Below are positions 17,177 to 25,187 of a DNA stretch of 64,000 nucleotides, one piece after another (the first letter of the stretch is position 1; each line of letters opens with the position of its first letter). Below the pieces are notes generated by a model that ran no database searches, was not told the origin of the DNA, and worked only from the letters and a program-made list of their open reading frames with translations. Source of the stretch: Vibrio jasicida CAIM 1864 = LMG 25398 (lineage in GTDB: Bacteria; Pseudomonadota; Gammaproteobacteria; Enterobacterales; Vibrionaceae); the NCBI RefSeq assembly GCF_000400365.1, contig NZ_BAOG01000025.1, forward strand, positions 62,001 through 126,000. The letters are read 5' to 3'. The position numbers and the translations under genes were made by a program.

Positions 17177-17849
17177 AAAACTCTGCAATCTCAAAATCAA
17201 TTTTATTATCTATATCTACAGAGTCGTAGTTATCCATGATATAGGCGTAGGATTCAGAGGTATAACGAATATCACCAAATGCTTTTAGCTTGCTGACATC
17301 AAATATATAAATAGCACCATTCAACCGATAATATGCACCGAGGTCTTGAGAACGTTGTAAGGCTTCTGGGCGTAAAAAGTTTTCCATAGAGTAGTCCTCT
17401 GGTAGGGTATTAGCCCAAAGTGGAGGATGCTCGCATGGCGTTACAGATACGACCGAAAATGCTTTTTTAGTGCAGAACAGGTCTAATGCTTGATCTATGT
17501 GTTCCGATGTTCGCAAAGGCGACGTTGGTTGCAATACAACAACAATATCAGCATCTTGTGCAAAGCTTTCAAGTGTATAAAATAAAGCTGATTCAGTTTT
17601 GGCCGTATCTGACGCTAGCTCTGAAGGTCTAAGCCCTGGAACTGTAGCACCTACTTTTGAGCTAATACTCGCAATTTCTTCATCGTCAGTACTGACCAAA
17701 ATTTCATCAACAAAACTACTATTTTGAGCCGCATTTATAGACCATTCAATCAATGGTTTATTGGCCAAATGAAGTACATTCTTTCTAGGGAGGCGCTTAC
17801 TACCACCTCTGGCTGGAATAAACGCAACAACTTTTTTTCCATGAATCAT
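17154..17849 (-). CDS. neuA: CMP-nonulosonic acid synthetase (NeuA/LegF-like cytidylyltransferase)
   Basis: A 231-residue acylneuraminate cytidylyltransferase that activates a nonulosonic acid with CTP. The nucleotide-binding opening IPARGGSKRLPRKN spans residues 11-24 and QPTSPLR sits near residue 105. The dehydratase/aminotransferase partners upstream indicate the substrate is a legionaminic- or pseudaminic-type sugar, not Neu5Ac, so LegF is the likely role. It is the last gene of the minus-strand operon. Its ATG touches the stop of the preceding gene, and its 3' end overlaps the convergent sialyltransferase-like gene. Confidence 0.88.
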   Translation of the reverse strand: MIHGKKVVAFIPARGGSKRLPRKNVLHLANKPLIEWSINAAQNSSFVDEILVSTDDEEIASISSKVGATVPGLRPSELASDTAKTESALFYTLESFAQDADIVVVLQPTSPLRTSEHIDQALDLFCTKKAFSVVSVTPCEHPPLWANTLPEDYSMENFLRPEALQRSQDLGAYYRLNGAIYIFDVSKLKAFGDIRYTSESYAYIMDNYDSVDIDNKIDFEIAEFFMKKRNE

Positions 17850-18910
17850 TAGAACATTCCTAAGCTATGTATGTCTGCTTGTGCTCGATTAAAATCATCC
17901 ATGCGGCCTATATCTAACCAATACTCATGAATGGGGAACATTAACACCTTTTCTCTCTGGCGCATGTGCTCTTCGAGTAAAGTAGGCATATCAATATGAT
18001 AGTTTTTTGGAACAGAGCGAATCACGCGAGGTGAAACGACATATATACCCGCATTAACAAAAAACCTTTGGATTGGCTTCTCGATCATACTCGTGATTTT
18101 ATTCCCCTCGCCATTAATTACACCATAGGGAATCTGGTAGTCATACTCCCGAACACACATTGTCGCATCTGCATCATTTTCGATGTGAAAATCCAGCAGT
18201 CGTTGGAAGTCAACTTTCGTTAACACATCACCATTCATCATAATCAAAGGCAGATCTTTAGGTAAATCTTTCGGCAGCAAGCCGAGAGCTCCCCCGGTAC
18301 CCAATGGTTCATCTTCATGAACATAACTGATAGAGACTCCAAATGACTGACCATCACCAAAATGGGCTTTAATTTGTTCTGGCATGTAATGCGTCGAAAT
18401 ATAGAAGTTAACGAAGCCAGCTTTAATAAAACTTCGAATTACCGTCTCCAAAATAGGCTTGTCACCTATTTTCAACATAGGTTTAGGGCATTTATCTGTT
18501 AAAGGCCGTAGACGCGTTCCAAAGCCGCCTGCCATAATGAATACGGGATTATTTCTTTTAGGCTTACTCAAAGCATGTTGGAGCGTTTCGAGCCCCACGA
18601 CCGCACCATTACTATCTATAAGGGGAATAGATAAGATTCCCTTGGACTCCATCAACTCGGCTAACTCTTCACCAGAAGTCCCTATTCTCGCCGTTATTGG
18701 AGATACACTCATGACTTCAACGACACTTGTCGTTAGAGGTAAATTTTGTAATAGCCCTCTTCGAATATCACCATCAGTCAAAACTCCAAGCAACTTATTT
18801 TTATCACCAACAACAATCGCTATTCGTAGGGCCTCCTTATTGATAACTTCCAACGCCTCTAATAGTGTTGCTGACGGTTCAATTAACACGCTCTTCCAAC
18901 AATGACTCAT
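17849..18910 (-). CDS. ptmE: CBS-domain sugar nucleotidyltransferase (PtmE-like)
   Basis: A 353-residue fusion: a pair of CBS domains (about residues 1-115) and a GlmU/RmlA-type nucleotidyltransferase domain (about 122-353) with the signature AGGFGTRLRPLT at 127-138 and Lys143 in KPML. This architecture is that of PtmE of Campylobacter, which makes GDP-GlcN(Ac) to channel hexosamine into legionaminic acid. Presence of LegB/C/G/I homologues in the same operon supports that role. The CBS pair suggests allosteric control by a nucleotide. Confidence 0.83.
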   Translation of the reverse strand: MSHCWKSVLIEPSATLLEALEVINKEALRIAIVVGDKNKLLGVLTDGDIRRGLLQNLPLTTSVVEVMSVSPITARIGTSGEELAELMESKGILSIPLIDSNGAVVGLETLQHALSKPKRNNPVFIMAGGFGTRLRPLTDKCPKPMLKIGDKPILETVIRSFIKAGFVNFYISTHYMPEQIKAHFGDGQSFGVSISYVHEDEPLGTGGALGLLPKDLPKDLPLIMMNGDVLTKVDFQRLLDFHIENDADATMCVREYDYQIPYGVINGEGNKITSMIEKPIQRFFVNAGIYVVSPRVIRSVPKNYHIDMPTLLEEHMRQREKVLMFPIHEYWLDIGRMDDFNRAQADIHSLGMF

Positions 18911-18924
18911 AACACACCTGATAT

Positions 18925-19563
18925 TTATTTAATTAACGCCCGAGAGGGGTAGCATGTTCGCCCAGCACCTAATGAACTAGTCAAAGTTGCCCCAGCCCCC
19001 ACTACCGAATTAGTCCCAATGGTCATGTTATTGATAACTACAGCTCCAGCACCGACGTATACATTTTGCCCCGTCGCCACCTGTCCGCACAATGTAGCAT
19101 TAGGTGCAACATGATTGTAAGAACCAAGACAGCTATCATGCTCAACAATTGCACCAGTATTTATAATTGAGTGCTCACCAATAAGCACCCCTGCTTGTAC
19201 AATCGCTCCCTGCAGTATTTGAACACCTTCACTTAATACAGCATGGGATGAAACTTGGGCACTATCAGATATTACAGTTTCAAACTGATAGCCTTTTTCA
19301 ATAAAGTAGTTATTTATTTCTTGCCTAACATTGAGACGCGGACTAGGGCCTATGCCGTTAACCAACAACACATCTCTAGGAGCATATGATTCAATATCAG
19401 AATCAGATTTTAGTCGCAAAATCTCGCGAAAGACTCGTCGACTTCTAATACAATCTGGACTGATAACCGCTTTAATTGTCCTATTTTGTCTTATAAGGAT
19501 ATCCACTAAGACACTAGCATGACCTCCACCACCAATAATGATTAGTGGGCACAGTTTACTCAC
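18925..19563 (-). CDS. NeuD/PglD-family acyltransferase (possible LegH)
   Basis: A 212-residue protein with an N-terminal Rossmann-like motif (IIIGGGGHAS, residues 8-17) and a left-handed beta-helix of hexapeptide repeats from about residue 95 to the end. This is the PglD/NeuD family: PglD and LegH N-acetylate 4-amino sugars, whereas NeuD O-acetylates sialic acid. As no other obvious LegH is present, it may do the 4-N-acetylation after LegC. The start overlaps the synthase stop by eight bases. Substrate is inferred, not shown. Confidence 0.78.
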   Translation of the reverse strand: MSKLCPLIIIGGGGHASVLVDILIRQNRTIKAVISPDCIRSRRVFREILRLKSDSDIESYAPRDVLLVNGIGPSPRLNVRQEINNYFIEKGYQFETVISDSAQVSSHAVLSEGVQILQGAIVQAGVLIGEHSIINTGAIVEHDSCLGSYNHVAPNATLCGQVATGQNVYVGAGAVVINNMTIGTNSVVGAGATLTSSLGAGRTCYPSRALIK

Positions 19564-20632
19564 GGATGAGCTCTCCCGCCTTATAACTTCGATGTGCTAT
19601 TTTCCCAAGAACGCTCCAATACTCATAAGGACTCATACCTTCCCCCGGTCTTTTTACACTGAGGTTATCGTTATCAAAGGTTTCACCTTGCTGAATATCC
19701 CTCTGTGCAACTAAGCTCTTTCGAGCTACAGTTTTATTTTTCAATTCAGACGCCGTCGGTACCTTTACACCATTACCTAGCGCTTGCTCAACTTGTCTGA
19801 TAGCTGAGACCATTGCCTTCAACTCTTTAGGGTTTAGGGACGCTTTATGATCCGGCCCTTCCATTTCCTTATCTAGTGTAAAGTGCTTCTCAACTATAAC
19901 GGCCCCCTTTGCGACAGCAGCAATAGGAATAGCAATACCTTCACTATGATCCGAGTAACCGGCGAGAACACCAAAACTTCGGCCCAATGTATCCATAGCT
20001 CTCAAATTAATTTCATCAAATGGCGCAGGATATTCTGTGGTACAGTGCAATAAGGTTACTTTGCTTTGCAATGCTGCTTGACCTTCCGGAGACGCATAGG
20101 CTTCGCTGAAAGCTTGCTGCGATGGCTCTGCATTAGCAGCAGCGGTATAACCAAAAGCAATAACACCTAAGGTCGCTTCCACTTCAGCTAAAGTCGCTAA
20201 CCCTGTCGATACGATAAGATCGCAACCAGTACGAGCATGCTCTAGAACTAAGGGAGCATTGGTGATTTCACCAGAAGGAATTTTTAACTTCTTAAGCTTC
20301 AAGTCATTAGTCAGAAAGCTCAAACTTTCACTATCAAAAGCAGTGGAAAGAAACTCAATACCAAGCTTTTCACTATGAGCTATCAAAGCATGATGCGCTT
20401 CATAGGAAAGTTCCAAGCGACTAAGCATCGATAATTGCGACTCTTCAGACTTCATATTGTTCACTTGATATTCAGCTTGCTTTGCTGTTTCCGTCACCAA
20501 ATTTTTAGCTTTAAACGTTTGAAATTTGACTACATCTGCACCTGCCTCGTGAGCTGCATCAACGAGTTTAAACGCAAGAGCCTCATCACCATTATGATTC
20601 ACGCCAGCTTCTGCAATAATAAGAGTTTTCAT
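19556..20632 (-). CDS. neuB: Nonulosonic acid synthase (NeuB/LegI-like)
   Basis: A 358-residue enzyme that condenses phosphoenolpyruvate with a six-carbon amino sugar to give a nine-carbon acid. The N-terminal TIM barrel starts IIAEAGVNHNGD (residues 5-16) and has KFQTFK and EKHFTLDK metal/PEP-binding elements. The C-terminal SAF (antifreeze-like) domain covers about residues 295-358. In this context LegI (2,4-diacetamido-2,4,6-trideoxymannose as acceptor) is the best guess. It overlaps the PIG-L gene by four bases. Confidence 0.92.
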   Translation of the reverse strand: MKTLIIAEAGVNHNGDEALAFKLVDAAHEAGADVVKFQTFKAKNLVTETAKQAEYQVNNMKSEESQLSMLSRLELSYEAHHALIAHSEKLGIEFLSTAFDSESLSFLTNDLKLKKLKIPSGEITNAPLVLEHARTGCDLIVSTGLATLAEVEATLGVIAFGYTAAANAEPSQQAFSEAYASPEGQAALQSKVTLLHCTTEYPAPFDEINLRAMDTLGRSFGVLAGYSDHSEGIAIPIAAVAKGAVIVEKHFTLDKEMEGPDHKASLNPKELKAMVSAIRQVEQALGNGVKVPTASELKNKTVARKSLVAQRDIQQGETFDNDNLSVKRPGEGMSPYEYWSVLGKIAHRSYKAGELIRE

Positions 20633-21300
20633 ATAACCTCTTTTAATAACATGAATGCCTCTGCAGCCTGAGAACCAGCTTGTACTCCACGAATAGTCGC
20701 AAGTGCATTCAATGCCTTTCGGCTTCTTGGAAATGGAAAAGCCCCCACTTCCGATTCAAATATATCTAAAATATCGAGCTTTCTATCCAAATGCTTTTCA
20801 ATATTAATGAAAACATTTGGACGAAAGCCGCCATCCTCAGGTTTCATGCCAAAATCTGTTTCAGATATCGTTTCGTAAGCATAAACTTTCTTTACAAACG
20901 GATAGCGGAAGGTTTTCGTTGCAGACGCCACCGCATCAAAAACAATCTCATGGTCACTGTGGGCATCATTGCGATACACTGTAAATACTTGCTCCGGCCT
21001 AACCTTTCCTACCACTTTACAGATAGCACCAACTAACTCCCCTTTGGGTATTGTTTCTAGTTTAGCCGGCGGAAAATTTAACTGATGGACACTTGAAAAT
21101 TGGTACTCATGAAAAACAGAATGTATTTCTTCATTACGTTTCTTAATTTGTTCTTGTGAAAAGCCAGATTCTTCGCTCATGCCCGTAACTAGTAACCAAT
21201 GAACTTGATAGCCTTCTTCAACAAGTCTTAAGATCGTCCCTCCACATCCCAATGTCTCGTCATCAGCATGAGGAGCAACAATTAGCACAGATTTATTCAT
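20629..21300 (-). CDS. PIG-L/LmbE-family N-deacetylase
   Basis: A 223-residue zinc-dependent deacetylase. The AHxDDE-type motif reads PHADDE at residues 10-15 and the second metal site is HSDH at 114-117. PIG-L enzymes remove N-acetyl groups from GlcNAc-type sugars. Between the 2-epimerase and the synthase, it is an addition to the standard Leg pathway. It may free an amine so a different acyl group can be attached, with the ATP-grasp protein two genes upstream as a possible partner. Substrate unknown. Confidence 0.85.
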   Translation of the reverse strand: MNKSVLIVAPHADDETLGCGGTILRLVEEGYQVHWLLVTGMSEESGFSQEQIKKRNEEIHSVFHEYQFSSVHQLNFPPAKLETIPKGELVGAICKVVGKVRPEQVFTVYRNDAHSDHEIVFDAVASATKTFRYPFVKKVYAYETISETDFGMKPEDGGFRPNVFINIEKHLDRKLDILDIFESEVGAFPFPRSRKALNALATIRGVQAGSQAAEAFMLLKEVI

Positions 21301-21320
21301 CTTTTACCTTTCAGTTTTAA

Positions 21321-22487
21321 CTAAACAAGCTTCTCTTTCACTAACCACTTAGTATCCGAAAGGTCAACATCCCTAATGAAATTTTCAATAATATCAGCAG
21401 CTTGACCACTACCATATGGATTGTCTAGATTGGCAATATAGTTGCGATATTTGATGTCAAAGACAGCTTGTTCGATAGCAGAAACGATGTCACTTTCTTG
21501 ATAACTAACAAATTTAACATTACCAGCATTCAAGCGTCCTCGTTGTCTATGCCCTACATTCACTACTGGAAGTTTATACATTGGAGCTTCAAGAATTCCC
21601 ATGCTTGAATTGCCGACAAGAGCTTTCGCATTTCGTAGAAGATTGACAAATATCGAGCGAGGCAACGTTTGTTGAAGCAAAATTCTGTCAGATTCAAACT
21701 CTTTGTATGCCTGAATAATCTCATACGAACCTGGATCACTATTAGGTGTAATACAAACTGCTTTTAACCCCTTATCTTGACACACTTTATCAATAGCCTT
21801 TAACGTAGACGTCATTTGCTCATAAGCACTCTCATGCTCAGAAGATAACGGGTGTTTCAAAACAACAATATAGTCAGATAGCTCGGAGCCGATAAAATTA
21901 GAAACATCGGCCATACTAAGTTGAGGCTCATTAGTGATATTATCTAGCCCCGGCGTACCGCAGAAAGAAATTCGCCACTCATCTTCCCCCATACTTACCA
22001 AATTTTTTGAGTATGGTTGAGCAGTTGTAAAATGAATATGTGCGAGTTTACTCACTGCCATACGAATAGGATCATCCGCATTTCCCCAGACAGGGTCTCC
22101 ACCTCCTATATGAGCAACAACTACATCCATATAGTTCCCTACAATTGCGGTAGCAATGCTTTCTTCTCGATCTCCAACCACAAGAAGTAGATCTGGTTTC
22201 TCTCTCTCTACAGTCTGAGTTAGGCCTGAAATTAACTGGGCAACCGCTTTGCTACGTTGTGTCGAACGGTTAGTGGTAAACAAAGTATCAATACGATCTG
22301 CAATTTCAAAACCATCACTTTCAACACGGTCAATGGTACTACCATGCCAATCGGAGAGGTGAGCGCCAGAAACTACGACTTTTAGCTCAAAATCATCACT
22401 ATCAGCGAACCGCTTAATTACAGGGTAAAGAATATCGTATTCTGAACGAATACCAGTTACCGCTAAAATACGCTTAATTTTCTTCAT
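21321..22487 (-). CDS. neuC: Hydrolysing UDP/GDP-sugar 2-epimerase (NeuC/LegG-like)
   Basis: A 388-residue member of the UDP-GlcNAc 2-epimerase family. It has the N-terminal opening ILAVTGIRSEYD (residues 7-18), VVGDREE near 100, HIGGGDP near 125 and GNSSMGILEAP near 292. NeuC and LegG invert C2 and release the free mannosamine-type sugar for the synthase. Next to LegB and LegC homologues, the LegG role (on a GDP- or UDP-linked diacetamido-trideoxy sugar) is likelier than NeuC. Its start overlaps the HAD gene stop (ATGA). Confidence 0.88.
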   Translation of the reverse strand: MKKIKRILAVTGIRSEYDILYPVIKRFADSDDFELKVVVSGAHLSDWHGSTIDRVESDGFEIADRIDTLFTTNRSTQRSKAVAQLISGLTQTVEREKPDLLLVVGDREESIATAIVGNYMDVVVAHIGGGDPVWGNADDPIRMAVSKLAHIHFTTAQPYSKNLVSMGEDEWRISFCGTPGLDNITNEPQLSMADVSNFIGSELSDYIVVLKHPLSSEHESAYEQMTSTLKAIDKVCQDKGLKAVCITPNSDPGSYEIIQAYKEFESDRILLQQTLPRSIFVNLLRNAKALVGNSSMGILEAPMYKLPVVNVGHRQRGRLNAGNVKFVSYQESDIVSAIEQAVFDIKYRNYIANLDNPYGSGQAADIIENFIRDVDLSDTKWLVKEKLV

Positions 22488-23113
22488 TGTTTTGTTCCAA
22501 AAATAAAGGGAATTGCTTCCTCTAATACCTGAATTGATTCTGAGTTATTTCCGTGCAACCATAATGAGGCGATCTGAGCATTTCGCCCCCCTAAATAGTC
22601 ATTGTTATAACTATCGCCAATCATTAATGCATTTTCTGGTTTACAATCAAAAAACTCCAATACATTCTGGAAGCATCTAATATCTGGCTTTTCATACTTC
22701 TCAGAGTTCTCCCTAGCATAAAACACTTTATCTACATGCGCTTCAAGCCCTAAATTACGAACTTTATTCTTCTGAACATCCACTACACCATTAGTGAGGA
22801 CTGCGGTGCTAATTTGATTGCTTTTTAATATTTCTAAAAAGCGGGAAGAGGATTGTGGCAAATTTATTGCGAATTCAGCTGTGCTATAGAGTAAAAAGAG
22901 TAAGTCATGATTTTGTGGAGTATAGCTAGAAGCCATTGTTAACGCTTCTCTCAATATATCTCGACTTTCTTTCCTATTTATAGAGTCAAATGCTCGAAGC
23001 AGAGAGCCGCTATCTAATTCGTTAGCTTGCTCATAGGACGAAAAAACACCAGAGAAGTAATCTCTTTCACTATAAATCGTGTCATCAAGATCCAAGATCA
23101 CTAACTGTTTCAT
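22484..23113 (-). CDS. HAD-superfamily hydrolase of the nonulosonic acid locus
   Basis: A 209-residue haloacid dehalogenase-type phosphatase. The nucleophile motif is DLDDT at residues 8-12 and the late metal motif is GDSYNND. A cap-like helical insert lies between. It is sandwiched by four-base overlaps between the ATP-grasp gene and the 2-epimerase gene, so it is tightly co-expressed. A phosphatase is not needed for the standard legionaminic pathway, because its six-carbon intermediate is a 6-deoxy sugar. It may act on a phosphorylated acyl donor or precursor. Substrate unknown. Confidence 0.8.
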   Translation of the reverse strand: MKQLVILDLDDTIYSERDYFSGVFSSYEQANELDSGSLLRAFDSINRKESRDILREALTMASSYTPQNHDLLFLLYSTAEFAINLPQSSSRFLEILKSNQISTAVLTNGVVDVQKNKVRNLGLEAHVDKVFYARENSEKYEKPDIRCFQNVLEFFDCKPENALMIGDSYNNDYLGGRNAQIASLWLHGNNSESIQVLEEAIPFIFGTKQ

Positions 23114-24024
23114 TGAGTAAAAAACTCCTCATAAGCACGGAACATTTTCATTCCCCACTTAACATTCAAATCACATTCCGAAACGCTATTACCTTGTAAT
23201 ATATTGATAAAGTGAGGAATCCAGTTTGTTGTCGCAGCAAAGCCTAGAGCCATGCCACCAGCGATTCTTGGGTTCACTTCGACAAAATAAAGTTCTTCAC
23301 CATCAAGAAAACACTGAATATTAATGGGGCCAATAAACTCAATGCATTTTGCCAAACGAGTAACTTCTCTCTCTATGATCGAGTTTTGTACTACAACCCC
23401 ACCGGTTGATTTGCCATTTATAACTCCAAGCCGTTTCCTCGGGACGATGTATACTGGTTTGTTATCCGCATCAAATAGACAGTCAACTGTGTATTCCTCT
23501 CCCTGAAGTACAGTTTGAGATATATCATCTTCAGTGAACTTAGAACGTCGTTTTTCTTCATCGTGTTCGATAAAAATACCAACGCTACCTCTACCAAAGC
23601 GGGGTTTGACTAAAGGATAAATTGGTTCAAGAGATGACTTAGCACATGGTAAGTCATTACTCGCAAAAAATTCTGCTGTTTTCCACTTATCTTGAAAGAC
23701 TCGTATAGTTTCTACTGGTGAAATAAGTACTTTTATACCTAAAGCCTCGAGCTTTGTTTTTCGCTCTGCCCAACCATTAAGCATTTCATCGAAGGAGGGA
23801 ATAACAACATCTATTTTGCTCTCAACCAAACATTGCTCAACTTTGTCCCATAAATTTGGGTCATTTTTCTTTGGAAAAATAACAAAATCATCTGCCAACA
23901 CTTTTGCAGCACAATTTACTGAGATATCCGATGCCACAGCAATATGACCAGACTGTTGAATAGCCTTAATCATATAGGCACTAACCGGGCTACCAGCTGC
24001 TTCTGTAAGAATTCGTTTCTTCAT
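23110..24024 (-). CDS. ATP-grasp ligase of the nonulosonic acid locus
   Basis: A 304-residue ATP-grasp protein, similar in layout to carbamoyl-phosphate synthase large-subunit-like and PylC-type ligases. A pre-ATP-grasp Rossmann part covers about residues 1-105; the ATP-binding part carries VKPRFGRGSVG near 140-150 and the metal-binding FVEVNPRIAGG near 255-265. Such enzymes activate a carboxylate as an acyl phosphate and join it to an amine. Next to a PIG-L deacetylase it could attach an amino or hydroxy acid to a freed amine on the sugar. That is inference; no substrate is known. Confidence 0.82.
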   Translation of the reverse strand: MKKRILTEAAGSPVSAYMIKAIQQSGHIAVASDISVNCAAKVLADDFVIFPKKNDPNLWDKVEQCLVESKIDVVIPSFDEMLNGWAERKTKLEALGIKVLISPVETIRVFQDKWKTAEFFASNDLPCAKSSLEPIYPLVKPRFGRGSVGIFIEHDEEKRRSKFTEDDISQTVLQGEEYTVDCLFDADNKPVYIVPRKRLGVINGKSTGGVVVQNSIIEREVTRLAKCIEFIGPINIQCFLDGEELYFVEVNPRIAGGMALGFAATTNWIPHFINILQGNSVSECDLNVKWGMKMFRAYEEFFTQ

Positions 24025-24026
24025 AC

Positions 24027-25175
24027 TTATTCACTTATTATTGGAGTACTAGGCAAGTTAACTAAGTGAGCCTCAATAAATTCAGAATACGTTAGGTCAC
24101 CACGTATTGAATTCTCAAACATAGGCAATCTATGCATAAGTTGCCAAATTGGCCGAGTCATCACTCCAGAATCATTTGTGACACTGAGGATCTCTTCGCG
24201 GCTTTCTTTATCCGTGCAAATGATCGCATTTAACCAATAGTTTGACTGCGCATACTCAGGTTCAGTGACAAACTTGGTGTCTGAACCTTTAAAAAAGTCC
24301 TTGTAACCTTCGGCAAGCAATCTCTTTTGTTTTAGGTACTGCTCGATAACTTCCATCTGAGCACATCCTAGAGCTGCATTCAGGTTTGGCATACGATAGT
24401 TGAAACCAGGTTCATCATGGAAGAACTCATACGGATGAGGAACTTTTGCTGTCGTAGTGACATGCTTAGTTCGCGCACCTAATTCTTGAGTCTTACATAA
24501 CACCATGCCGCCACCGCCTGTGGTGATGATCTTATTACCATTGAAGCTGACAGCACCAAAATCACCAATAGTACCGGTGTGCTTGCCCTTATAGAACGAG
24601 CCTAGGCTTTCTGCGGCATCTTCAACCAACGTAATGTTCCATTTCAAGCAAACGACAACCAGTTCATCAAGCTCTACAGGGTGACCAAACGTGTGCATTG
24701 GTACAACGGCTTTGATTCTTCGACCTGTTTTTTTATGGATACACCCCGCATCTGTAACTTCAGCATTCTCTTCTAAAAATGTATCCACAGCCTTAGGGCA
24801 CAACCCTAAACTCACTGGAGATACATCCAGAAAAACAGGCTCAGCCCCCATATGATAAAGAGCATTGCAAGTTGCAACAAAAGTCAAAGCTTGCGTAATA
24901 ACCAGGTCACCTCTTTGAACATCAGCCATGTACAATGCAGCATGCAATGCTGCAGTGCCATTCACTGTCGCTACTGCTTTGGCGGTACCAGTGTAAGCTT
25001 CAATTTTTTTCTCAAAATCATCAACAAACTTACCGACGCTAGAAACAAATGTACTTTCAATCGTTTCCATTACGTACGCTTTTTCGTTGCCATCGAAAGT
25101 CGGTGCATGTAAGGGAATAAATTCGTCAGTTTTGTAAGTATCTCTCACAAATTCAACAATAGATGTCGCTTTCAT
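24027..25175 (-). CDS. legC: LegC-family PLP-dependent aminotransferase
   Basis: A 382-residue DegT/DnrJ/EryC1-type aminotransferase that adds an amino group at C4 of a 4-keto-6-deoxy hexosamine. The PLP-binding lysine is K215 in SFNGNKIITTGGGG; an EDAAESLG motif lies about 30 residues before it. The ATG at 25175 is chosen because GGAG lies six bases before it; the frame also opens at a GTG four codons upstream. It follows the LegB-like dehydratase directly, the usual pairing in legionaminic acid synthesis. Confidence 0.9.
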   Translation of the reverse strand: MKATSIVEFVRDTYKTDEFIPLHAPTFDGNEKAYVMETIESTFVSSVGKFVDDFEKKIEAYTGTAKAVATVNGTAALHAALYMADVQRGDLVITQALTFVATCNALYHMGAEPVFLDVSPVSLGLCPKAVDTFLEENAEVTDAGCIHKKTGRRIKAVVPMHTFGHPVELDELVVVCLKWNITLVEDAAESLGSFYKGKHTGTIGDFGAVSFNGNKIITTGGGGMVLCKTQELGARTKHVTTTAKVPHPYEFFHDEPGFNYRMPNLNAALGCAQMEVIEQYLKQKRLLAEGYKDFFKGSDTKFVTEPEYAQSNYWLNAIICTDKESREEILSVTNDSGVMTRPIWQLMHRLPMFENSIRGDLTYSEFIEAHLVNLPSTPIISE

Positions 25176-25187
25176 TGAATGCTCCAC

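Noticed and set aside
17154..20632. Ordinary N-acetylneuraminic acid (Neu5Ac) pathway
   Set aside because: The presence of LegB-like dehydratase, LegC-like aminotransferase and PtmE-like enzyme in the same operon points to a 6-deoxy diamino nonulosonic acid instead.
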